A DNA stretch of 64,000 bases from UBA7803 sp041395905 (GTDB lineage Bacteria; Pseudomonadota; Gammaproteobacteria; Pseudomonadales; Azotimanducaceae). Position numbers and translations under genes: made by a program. The number at the start of each line of letters is the position of its first letter. Within the stretch, counting starts at the first letter, position 1. The notes under the pieces are model-generated. The model was not told the DNA's origin. It made no database searches and worked only from the letters and a program-made list of their open reading frames with translations. The stretch is from assembly GCA_041395905.1 (NCBI GenBank), contig JAWKZP010000014.1, positions 62,001-126,000 on the forward strand, in the 5' to 3' direction. Positions 17,907-25,216 of this stretch are shown here, piece by piece.

Positions 17907-18933
17907 TGCTACCCTCCAAGCGTCTCAGATCCTGCCGTACGCGCCCGGCAGCCTGCCGCGCTGCGGCCTGCAGCAGCGCCATAAAGCCCGCATCGTCCAG
18001 CTCGAGCCACGCCTCGATGGGCCGAACGAACCTGAGCTCATGGTAAAACCGGCGCCCGTCCCTGGGCGGGTCGAGGTCGAAGTAGCCCACCGACACCTTG
18101 ACGGTCACCACGACGCTTAGCTGCCCAAGCGCAGAGATCTGTTCACGCAACGTGATCGTCTCGAGGTCACTGACGAGCAACCGTTTCACTGCCCGATCCG
18201 CCGCCAGGTACGCCCGCGTCGAGGTGCCCCGGCCGGACGGCATGCAGCGACCGGCCGTGTCTCCCGGCGCCGGCCGGAACTCGTAGCCCGACGAGGACTC
18301 GCCGACCAGTTCGCTGCGCAGGGCGTCGCCAAAAACGGTTGCGCTGCGTCTGCGACCGCTCCGGTCAGAGTGTTCCCGCAGCCGTGCGTCCAGCATCTTT
18401 TTGCTCTCAGGCGCACGCGCGCGCAGGTATTCGGGCGTCTCGGTCCAGAAGGCGTGACCGTAGCAATGCGCGCCGGCGGCCAGCCAGACCGGACCAGGCC
18501 CATCGATGCGCCCGAACGGATCCAGCCGAGGCCGCTGCGCCGCTATGATCGCCACGGCGCGCGCGATCTCTGCCCCGTCTCCTGCCAGATCGAACGCACA
18601 TCCCGCCCAGCAGTTCGTGGCGCTGGAGTTCACGATCAGCAGGCTTTCCGGACGCTTGCCGGCGAAGCCGCGGTCGACCGGCATCACGCCTGCGGTGGCC
18701 CCGGTAATTGCCACGAAGGAGAACGACCGCGACATGCCGGAAAGGAAATACAGCGTCGTCGGCGTCAGCAGCAGCGTACCGCGGTCCTGCCAGTCGACAC
18801 TGCCGTCGCTTCCGATCCGACCGAAAAGGCTCGGTGCGCTCATCAGCAACGGCTCCCGGGCAGCTACGCTTTCCGGGGTTTCCCGCGGCAGGCTGGGCGT
18901 CGATCGGGTACGGATCGTAGAGGAACCATTCAT
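17893..18933 (-). CDS. paralogous envelope protein lacking its own signal peptide
   Basis: About 346 residues from an ATG at 18933. From LPRETPESVAAREPLLMSAP onwards it matches the neighbouring lipoprotein block by block: DRGTLLLTPTTLYF, LDPFGRIDGPGP, FDLDPPRDGRRFY and DDAGFMALLQAAARQ. The neighbour has a lipobox just before LPVETP; here the preceding bases instead encode, in another frame, the end of the upstream lipoprotein. The available start gives only a short non-signal leader (MNGSSTIRTRS) with GGAGG touching the ATG. It is therefore either a truncated paralogue or the frameshifted C-terminal half of a fused protein. The paralogy is secure, the start is not. Confidence 0.6.
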   Translation of the reverse strand: MNGSSTIRTRSTPSLPRETPESVAAREPLLMSAPSLFGRIGSDGSVDWQDRGTLLLTPTTLYFLSGMSRSFSFVAITGATAGVMPVDRGFAGKRPESLLIVNSSATNCWAGCAFDLAGDGAEIARAVAIIAAQRPRLDPFGRIDGPGPVWLAAGAHCYGHAFWTETPEYLRARAPESKKMLDARLREHSDRSGRRRSATVFGDALRSELVGESSSGYEFRPAPGDTAGRCMPSGRGTSTRAYLAADRAVKRLLVSDLETITLREQISALGQLSVVVTVKVSVGYFDLDPPRDGRRFYHELRFVRPIEAWLELDDAGFMALLQAAARQAAGRVRQDLRRLEGSNERR

Positions 18934-19498
18934 CCTCCAGACGCATCCGGAACGGAAAAACCAGCGCGAAGGTGCCCGCTGTGCGCGCGACGGCATGCAC
19001 GAACAGCTGGCCTTCGACCGTCCGACCGAGCGCAAAGGTGCCGTTGAACACTGCCGGTATCACCAGCCCGCCGGTCCAGAGCAGTCCGTTGGCTATGGCG
19101 TATCCATCGGCATCCCAGCCGGTATCGATCTGCCAACGGTCTTCGCGGCAGCGTTCGTCGACCGGAGTGAGCAGCACCTCTTCGCGAAGTTGCACGTCGC
19201 CCACCCAGGGCTTCACCCGCACCCCCCCGGTTTCCAGCGGCTCAAAGGTGAAATGGGTCAGTGCGAAGCCATTCAGCAGCCTGCCGAAGAACACTTCGCC
19301 GAGCGCCAGGCGCGCGGCGTCCGGGCCGTCGGAACTGGTGGCGCGCGCCACGTTCATGAACGCGCCCGCCGGGGGCTCGCACGAGGCCGGCGCCGGCACG
19401 AGGGCCGGCCACTCGGACGGATAGGGTGCCTTCGACGTGCAGCCGCCCAACAGCAACGCCGCCAGAATCAGACAAGCGCAGACGGAACGCCCGTTCAC
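18407..19498 (-). CDS. predicted lipoprotein, 3' end disturbed
   Basis: The lipobox LLLGGC (Cys about 20) follows a normal signal peptide. The next 190 or so residues (to about 18895, ending EDEWFLYDPYPIDAQ) look genuine: GEVFFGRLLNGFALTHF, EEVLLTPVDERC, NGTFALGRTVEGQLFVHAV. After that the frame stays open to 18407 but runs in a shifted register through the next gene, becoming Arg-rich and unlike a protein, so the true C-terminus is probably close to 18890. Its ATG overlaps the stop of the gene upstream as ATGA. Family unknown; an envelope-anchored protein. Confidence 0.55.
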   Translation of the reverse strand: MNGRSVCACLILAALLLGGCTSKAPYPSEWPALVPAPASCEPPAGAFMNVARATSSDGPDAARLALGEVFFGRLLNGFALTHFTFEPLETGGVRVKPWVGDVQLREEVLLTPVDERCREDRWQIDTGWDADGYAIANGLLWTGGLVIPAVFNGTFALGRTVEGQLFVHAVARTAGTFALVFPFRMRLEDEWFLYDPYPIDAQPAAGNPGKRSCPGAVADERTEPFRSDRKRRQCRLAGPRYAAADADDAVFPFRHVAVVLLRGNYRGHRRRDAGRPRLRRQASGKPADRELQRHELLGGMCVRSGRRRGRDRARRGDHSGAAASAGSVRAHRWAWSGLAGRRRALLRSRLLDRDARIPARACA

Positions 19499-19860
19499 AT
19501 CATGAAGGCCATGCTGGAGAGCGCCACCAGCATTCCTATGAGCACAGTCCCCGAAATGCCCCCGGCCAGCGCCGCCGTCTTCGCCGCGCTGAAGTCGCGC
19601 GATTCGAGCTGCGTGATCGAAGCCACCGGCACCTGAGTGCCCTTGCCGACGATCGTACCTTCACGGACCTCGACCACGCGCAGGGACACCTGTTCCCCAT
19701 CCTGCGTGCGCACCCGGATCCGGTCCCCCGGGCGCACCAGGTTGCCTGCCAGAATCTCGCTGTGCAGCGCCGCCGCCGGCAGGTCCACCGGCTTCAGCGA
19801 GGTGCACCCGACCGCCGCCAGCCCGGCCGCCAGCAGCAGCGCCGCCTGCCGGGCGCTCAC
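19495..19860 (-). CDS. small lipoprotein
   Basis: About 121 residues from a GTG that overlaps the preceding TGA as GTGA. The lipobox is LAAVGC (Cys about 16). The mature part has a beta-rich segment (VRPGDRIRVRTQDGEQVSLRVVEV) resembling a small OB/SH3-like barrel, then a Gly-rich hydrophobic C-terminal helix (ALAGGISGTVLIGMLVALSS). It ends in an ATGA overlap with the next lipoprotein. The tight overlaps on both sides show it belongs to the 16845-20525 operon. No family recognised. Confidence 0.75.
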   Translation of the reverse strand: MSARQAALLLAAGLAAVGCTSLKPVDLPAAALHSEILAGNLVRPGDRIRVRTQDGEQVSLRVVEVREGTIVGKGTQVPVASITQLESRDFSAAKTAALAGGISGTVLIGMLVALSSMAFMM

Positions 19861-20525
19861 CGCTGGCCCACCCCGATGATCGCGCAGCCGGGACCCGTGG
19901 ACGCCAGACAGCTGCCTGGTCCGGGACTCGGTCTTTCCTGGGTGAACTGCTGCGCGGAACCGCCGAGCGGCACTCTGGCCCAGCCGCCATCGAGCCGGAA
20001 CCAGCGCGACCGGCTGACCTGCAGACGGGCGCTCGCGCGCAGCTCGGTGTCGGCGCCGGCCGCCCAGCCCGCACCCACCCAGGTGCCTTCGGCGACGGCA
20101 TTGGCACCGTTGCACGCGGCCGCCACGCCGGCGTCCGGCTCGAAGCAGATCGCAACCGGGCTGCGGCTGTAGCCGCCCGCAAGGCCACCCATCGCCAGAG
20201 ATGCATTGCCGCCAGCGGAGCATCGTTCCAGCTGGGCCACCAGGCGCCCGGCACACGGACGTTCGTCGAGATCATCGCAGACCCCAGGCAGAGCCACGAA
20301 CACCAGCCTGGTCTGCAGGACCAGACTCTGCGGCGCAAACTGACTGCAGTCGACCAGATCGCCAAACTGAACCAGCCGCGCGCTGCCCTGATAGACCGCG
20401 ATCTCGTTGCGCGGCCCGGCGGCCCAGTCGTCGGCGCCGGAGAGCAGCGCGCTGCCCAACAGCCCGGCCACCACGAGAATGCGTAGCGACCTTTTGACGT
20501 TCATGCGAACCTCTTTGACGTTCAT
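19857..20525 (-). CDS. secreted hypothetical protein
   Basis: About 222 residues (or 215 from the second start). A Sec signal (VKRSLRILVVAGLLGSALLSGA) leads a protein with seven or eight cysteines (DCSQF, VCDDL, PCAGR, RCSAG, ICFEP, ACNGA, SCLAS, GCAII), consistent with several disulfides in the periplasm or outside the cell. Two in-frame ATGs 21 bases apart (20525 and 20504) each have their own AGAGGTT ribosome site, because a 21-base unit is duplicated. It is the first gene of the lipoprotein operon and follows the membrane regulator by about 150 bases. No family recognised. Confidence 0.75.
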   Translation of the reverse strand: MNVKEVRMNVKRSLRILVVAGLLGSALLSGADDWAAGPRNEIAVYQGSARLVQFGDLVDCSQFAPQSLVLQTRLVFVALPGVCDDLDERPCAGRLVAQLERCSAGGNASLAMGGLAGGYSRSPVAICFEPDAGVAAACNGANAVAEGTWVGAGWAAGADTELRASARLQVSRSRWFRLDGGWARVPLGGSAQQFTQERPSPGPGSCLASTGPGCAIIGVGQR

Positions 20526-20534
20526 GCCAACCTC
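20493..20534 (-). repeat. tandem 21-base duplication carrying ribosome site and start codon
   Basis: Two head-to-tail copies (20493-20513 and 20514-20534) differ at one base. Read on the minus strand each carries GAGGTT, then an ATG, then AACGTCAAA. The duplication keeps the frame, so the protein can start at either ATG and gains or loses seven residues (MNVKEVR). Confidence 0.9.
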
Positions 20535-20672
20535 TCGAGACCTGACGGTCGAACTTCAGAACGTCGGATATTGCGCCTGTGCGTCTGCAGCGACCTTTCC
20601 GGGACCTGTTCTTCGTCTGTTCATTCGGCCGCGGCTCATTCAACGGCGGCGCACGAACCCCTGCTGACCCGC

Positions 20673-23213
20673 TCAGGGCGCCGAGGCCGGCGAGATGCCC
20701 GTCGGTCCCAGATAGCGATCGAGCCAGTCCAGGGTTTCGCGCATGAGCGGATGACGCGGCAGCGGCCAGTGCGCCGCCTCGAGAAGCACGCCTTTCTTGT
20801 CCGCGGGGGGAGTCGCCAGCAGCGCCAGAAACGGCTCCATGATGAGCTGATGGGGACGGATCGGGTCGTAGCGACCGTTCACTACCAGCACCGGTTGAGT
20901 TACCCGGGCCCAGAACAGATTGGGGTCGTTCTGCGGGTTGCCGAACACCGGATTGGGCGGTGCAATCCCCACAGAGTAAAGCACCGCCGCCTTGAGCCGC
21001 GGCTCCAGGGCCAGCGGGTAGGACGTCATGATCGCGCCGTGGGACAGGCCGATGATGGCGACTCGAGCACCATCGAACAGCGGTTCGTCGTCCAGATAAT
21101 CCAGCACCCGGCCGATCTCGTCGCGCACCCGGCGATTGCGCTCGAGTGCGAGCTTGGCCCGCTCCGGACCCGGCACGGCGTGAAAGCCGTCATAGCGCTC
21201 ATGGCTGCCGGAATAGACCGGCCAAACCAGCACCCGGCCGGACCGGGGAACGAAGTCGAGCTGATAGTCCTCGAGCCGTACCGATTCCGAGCGGAATCCG
21301 GGCGCCCAGCTGTCCGCGGGCGGCATGTAGAACACGGACTGGTAAGGCGCTTCCCCGCGCACCGGGAGGTAAAGGTACACCGGAAGGGGATCCTGCTCTC
21401 TGCCGGTCGGCACCAGGATCCGGCGCCGCGTCCAGTGGCCCTGTGGCACCTCGTCCAATACCTGCACGTCCTCTGCCTTGATCTGCCCCGGCTGGTAGGC
21501 GTACTGGAAGCTCATGCCGGCGAACACCTCGTCGCTCACCTTGCGAACCGGCGCCTTGAAGTCGTTGAACAGATCCACCCGCTCGTCGGCCACGGGCAAC
21601 GACTGAGCGGTCACGCGCATCCCTCGAAATCCCAGGTCGGCGTCCCGCGTCAGAGGGTCCAGGCCAACAGGAAAGCTGTAGCCCCACGCTGGATCCCGAA
21701 AGCTTGCCCCCATGACGATCCTGAGCGCCCCGTTGTGGCCCGCGGTCCACTCGCGCGCGTTCCCGATCAGATCGTAGGCGCCATGCACTTCGCTCCCAGG
21801 GCGGCTTGCAACCGGTTCCAGGCTGGTTCCCGCCACATTGCTGCGGGGAACCAGCTGCGCGGCGAACGGGTACTTCCATTCCATGGGTCCCAACGCGGCG
21901 CGCAGCCAGTGGCTGGCTGACGGCAGCTGCTTGTCCCGCGCCGCCAGAAAAGCCGCCGCCTCGAACCAGCTGATGCCGGTAACCGGTTGCTCGCCAGAGC
22001 CCGGCGCGTAGCTGCCGAGCTCCCATCCGGCCGGACCCGGCCTGCCGGTGCTGTCGACGAAACGCTCGCGGATCAACTGCCAGCTGAGCGTACCGCCCGA
22101 GGCTTCGATGAGCGACTGCCAGAGCGTTTCATCGGCGTAGCCGCCGGCATCCACGAAGCTCTGGTAGGCAGCGTTGGTTACCTCTGTGCGATCCAGCAGA
22201 TATCCGCCCAGGTCGCGTTCTTCGGTGAAGCCCCAGGCGCCGAGCCGGTAGCGCCCACCTGGAACGAACACCATGTCCTCGGGCACCGGGTCGCGGGGCA
22301 GTTCGATCACCCGCTCGGCAACGCCCGCACTGTTGAGCGTCGGTCCCGGATTCTCCGCATTGAGGAACACCCTGCCGTCGAGGCGGATCCTGTAGCTGCC
22401 GCGGGGCAGACGCAGGCCCCGGACGGGACTGGTTCCGAGCGATTGCCACGCGTCCGCCGGGGCATCCTGTTCGCGCAAGTGGACCGACACACCGGGAGGA
22501 TTCGTGACGATCGCGATGGGGAGCGTGAGCGCATCGAGCAACGCTGTTGCCCGCGGATCGCCCTGGCGCGACGGCCAGCGCGCGAGCGTCTGGTACGCCG
22601 CCTGGTAACGGTCTTCGGCCACCAGCGCCGCTGCCTCTGCGAGCGCGACGGCGAACTGGCGATCCAGGTAGCCGCGCGCGCCGAGCGACAGCGCCAAAGT
22701 CACAGCGACCAGCACGCCGAGCGCCACGGCGACCCGGCGTCGCCAGTGCCCGGTCGCGTGCGGGCTCGTATCCGAGGAATCAGGCTCGCCGGCACGGTCT
22801 CCGGCGCCCGCCACGGCATCGACCGGGATCGGCCCCCGATCCGATAACTCATCCGTTGCCGCGGCGGCGTTCGCCGATACCGCCGCGGACGAGCGCACCT
22901 CCGCCAGCAGCCGATAGCCCCGCTTCTGCACGGTCTGTATGTAGCGGGGCTGACGGGCATCGTCCCCCAGCTGCTTGCGCAGATCGGCGATGCGCCGGTG
23001 CACGGCATCATCGCCAACATAGCGACCCGGCCAGAACGCCGTCAGCAGCTCCTCGCTGCTCACCACCTCGCCCGCCCGACCCGCGAGGTAAACCAGCACG
23101 TTCATGGATTGCGGCTGCAGTGGCCTGGACTCCGCGCCACGTTGGATGCGATTCACCGACGGCCGAACGATCCAGTCGCCGATCTGCAGGTCGTCGTAGC
23201 TGATTCTGGTCAT
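20673..23213 (-). CDS. CadC-like membrane regulator with PEGA, FGE-sulfatase and alpha/beta-hydrolase domains
   Basis: 846 residues in five parts. 1-106: OmpR/CadC-type winged helix (LVYLAGRAGEVVSSEELL; YIQTVQKRGYRLL). 161-180: one membrane helix. About 232-310: PEGA-like strand unit (VTNPPGVSVHL; LPRGSYRIRL). 312-537: FGE-sulfatase/SUMF1-like domain (FVPGGRYRLG, LDRTEVTNAAYQSFV, PVTGISWFEAAAF, GNAREWT, GFRGMRV). 555-846: alpha/beta hydrolase with GLSHG (Ser about 724), Asp about 783 and His about 815. I see no cysteine in the whole protein, so the copper-binding Cys pair of true formylglycine generators is missing. The output domains would face the periplasm. It stands upstream of the lipoprotein operon and may control it. 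Confidence 0.88.
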   Translation of the reverse strand: MTRISYDDLQIGDWIVRPSVNRIQRGAESRPLQPQSMNVLVYLAGRAGEVVSSEELLTAFWPGRYVGDDAVHRRIADLRKQLGDDARQPRYIQTVQKRGYRLLAEVRSSAAVSANAAAATDELSDRGPIPVDAVAGAGDRAGEPDSSDTSPHATGHWRRRVAVALGVLVAVTLALSLGARGYLDRQFAVALAEAAALVAEDRYQAAYQTLARWPSRQGDPRATALLDALTLPIAIVTNPPGVSVHLREQDAPADAWQSLGTSPVRGLRLPRGSYRIRLDGRVFLNAENPGPTLNSAGVAERVIELPRDPVPEDMVFVPGGRYRLGAWGFTEERDLGGYLLDRTEVTNAAYQSFVDAGGYADETLWQSLIEASGGTLSWQLIRERFVDSTGRPGPAGWELGSYAPGSGEQPVTGISWFEAAAFLAARDKQLPSASHWLRAALGPMEWKYPFAAQLVPRSNVAGTSLEPVASRPGSEVHGAYDLIGNAREWTAGHNGALRIVMGASFRDPAWGYSFPVGLDPLTRDADLGFRGMRVTAQSLPVADERVDLFNDFKAPVRKVSDEVFAGMSFQYAYQPGQIKAEDVQVLDEVPQGHWTRRRILVPTGREQDPLPVYLYLPVRGEAPYQSVFYMPPADSWAPGFRSESVRLEDYQLDFVPRSGRVLVWPVYSGSHERYDGFHAVPGPERAKLALERNRRVRDEIGRVLDYLDDEPLFDGARVAIIGLSHGAIMTSYPLALEPRLKAAVLYSVGIAPPNPVFGNPQNDPNLFWARVTQPVLVVNGRYDPIRPHQLIMEPFLALLATPPADKKGVLLEAAHWPLPRHPLMRETLDWLDRYLGPTGISPASAP

Positions 23214-23260
23214 CTGCAGTCAGCCAGCTCGGGCCGGGACAGCCATGGGCACCACTTCAC

Positions 23261-23458
23261 CTAGCCGTCGCGCTCGCGAAAGCCTCGAAACACGAATACC
23301 AGGGTTACGATCGAGCCGGACCCCCAGACCAGAACTCTCAGGATCGCGATGGCGGACGTAAGCGGGCCTGCGCCGAACGGAACGGCGGCGACCGCGAGCA
23401 CCTGCCGAGCCGTCAGCACCTCGATCATCGCTTCCGTGGATAGCGGGGCCTCGTTCAC
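23261..23458 (-). CDS. small membrane protein, hypothetical
   Basis: 65 residues from a GTG at 23458 with GAGG five bases upstream. Two hydrophobic stretches (about 18-32 and 38-60, the second RVLVWGSGSIVTLVFVF) end in a charged RGFRERDG tail. It fills most of the 332-base space between the regulator and malic enzyme. No family recognised; the ribosome site and membrane profile make it plausible but not certain. Confidence 0.4.
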   Translation of the reverse strand: MNEAPLSTEAMIEVLTARQVLAVAAVPFGAGPLTSAIAILRVLVWGSGSIVTLVFVFRGFRERDG

Positions 23459-23545
23459 GGTGACCTCGTCGGCACGAAGCCGCGTCCGCAGCGGATGCCG
23501 ACCCCGTGGCAGTCAGGTTCGGCAGGAGCCCCGGTACCGCATCGC

Positions 23546-25216
23546 CTAAACAAAGGTCGGGTACTCCGGCCACCACATGGCGTCCGATGCCGCCTGCAGA
23601 AAGTCCGCCGGCCGCTCTGCAGTGGCGATGCCTTCGTCGAACGCTTCTTCGCACACGGCCGCCGCGCAGCGGGCGGTGATCTCGCGCAGTCGGTCGATAT
23701 CCGGGTACAGCAAGCCGCGCGCGAGCTCGGCGTCCGTCACCTGTCCAGCGAGGGTTTTCGCGGCTTTGGTGATCATGCCGTCCGAGACGATGCGTGCGCC
23801 CGCCAGTAGGGTGCCGAGGCCGAGCGCAGGGAACACGAACACGTTGTTGCCCTGGCCGATGGCGATGCTGCGCCCGCCGAAGTCGACCGGTTTGAACGGG
23901 CTGCCGGTAGCCACCAGGGCGCGGCCCTCGGTCCAGTGGATCAGGTCTTCGGGCACCGCCTCGGAATTCGAAGTGGGATTGGACATGGGCAGGATCACGG
24001 GCTCGGGCACTGCGGCGGCCATGGTCTTCACCATCTGCTCGTGAAAGGCGCCCGCCTGACCCGAGGTGCCGATCAGCACCGTGGGCTTGTAAGCCGCAAC
24101 CAGAGCATCCAGCGAACGGTCCTCGTCGATGCCGATGGCCAGCGCCGCCTGATGCGGCCAGGCAAGCTCTTCCTTGTAGGCATCCGTCTGCCGGCGATCG
24201 TCCACCAGCAGGCCGCGGCTGTCGAGCAGCGCCACGTGGCGATGCATGTCGGCTTCGCTCACGCCGCGCTCGCGCAGGGCAGCCTTGATCTGCCGGGCGA
24301 TGCCCAGGCCCGCCGCGCCGGCACCGTGAATCACGATACGCTGCTCGGCGAGCGCCTCGCCTTTGCGCCGCAGCGCGCTGAAAACGCCCGCCAGCGCCAC
24401 GGCGCCGGTGCCCTGAATGTCGTCGTTGAACGACAGCGTATCGCTGCGGTAGCGCTCGAGAATGTTCAGCGCGTTGTCCTTGCGGAAATCTTCCCATTGG
24501 ATCAGCGCACCCGGAAACAGCTCCGTGAACGCCTCGACGAACTCGTCGATCAGCTCGTCGTACGCCGGCCCGGACATGCGGTCGCTCTGCCAGCCCAGAT
24601 ACAGATCGTTCTGCAGCAGCGTCTTGTTGTTGGTGCCGACGTCCAGGCTGACCGGCAGCGTCTGCGCCGGATCGATGCCCGCCGCCGCCGTGTACAGCGA
24701 CAGCTTGCCGATGGAGATCGCCATGCCGCCGGCGCCCTGATCCCCGATGCCGAGAATCGACTCGTTGTCGGTGACCACCGACAGCCGGATCTGGCGCCCG
24801 CCGGCGGCGCGCTCGAGCACCTCGCGTATCCGCCCGCGGTCGGCGGGCGTGATCCACACGCCACGGCCACGCTGAAAGACCTCACTGAATTTCTGCGTGG
24901 CGAGCCCGACGGTGGGGGTGTACACCACCGGCATCAGCTCCGCGAGGTGATCCATCAGAATGCGGTAGTAGAGGTACTCGTTGCGGTCCTGCAGGCCGGA
25001 CAGCTCCCGGTAGCGGGTGAGGGGGTCGGCAATGCCGGACAGGCGCTCGTAGAAGCGCACGGCCTGCTGGTCCTGGGTGTTGAACGCGGGCGGCAGCAGC
25101 CCCGTGAGCCCCAGCAGCTCCCGCTCTTCGGGGGTGAATGAGCTGCCTTTGTTCAGCAACGGATCACGCAGCACGTTCTGGCCGCGCAGCTGGGTGTGAA
25201 CGATCTTTCTGGTCAT
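23546..25216 (-). CDS. maeA: NAD-dependent malic enzyme
   Basis: About 556 residues. It decarboxylates malate to pyruvate with NAD. Diagnostic segments are VVYTPTVG (catalytic Tyr), GDQGAGGMAISIGKLSLYT, FNDDIQGTGAVALAG (metal-binding Asp pair and the family signature) and HGAGAAGLGIA (nucleotide-binding). The size matches the short SfcA/MaeA type, without the phosphotransacetylase domain of MaeB. The start at 25216 overlaps the stop of the GltS-like carrier as ATGA, so translation is coupled; the frame is open far upstream only by chance opposite the carrier gene. Carrier plus enzyme suggests import and oxidation of a C4/C5 dicarboxylate. Confidence 0.93.
   Translation of the reverse strand: MTRKIVHTQLRGQNVLRDPLLNKGSSFTPEERELLGLTGLLPPAFNTQDQQAVRFYERLSGIADPLTRYRELSGLQDRNEYLYYRILMDHLAELMPVVYTPTVGLATQKFSEVFQRGRGVWITPADRGRIREVLERAAGGRQIRLSVVTDNESILGIGDQGAGGMAISIGKLSLYTAAAGIDPAQTLPVSLDVGTNNKTLLQNDLYLGWQSDRMSGPAYDELIDEFVEAFTELFPGALIQWEDFRKDNALNILERYRSDTLSFNDDIQGTGAVALAGVFSALRRKGEALAEQRIVIHGAGAAGLGIARQIKAALRERGVSEADMHRHVALLDSRGLLVDDRRQTDAYKEELAWPHQAALAIGIDEDRSLDALVAAYKPTVLIGTSGQAGAFHEQMVKTMAAAVPEPVILPMSNPTSNSEAVPEDLIHWTEGRALVATGSPFKPVDFGGRSIAIGQGNNVFVFPALGLGTLLAGARIVSDGMITKAAKTLAGQVTDAELARGLLYPDIDRLREITARCAAAVCEEAFDEGIATAERPADFLQAASDAMWWPEYPTFV

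Noticed and set aside
20673..23213. Active formylglycine-generating enzyme
   Set aside because: No cysteine is present anywhere in the protein, so the copper-binding pair is absent.
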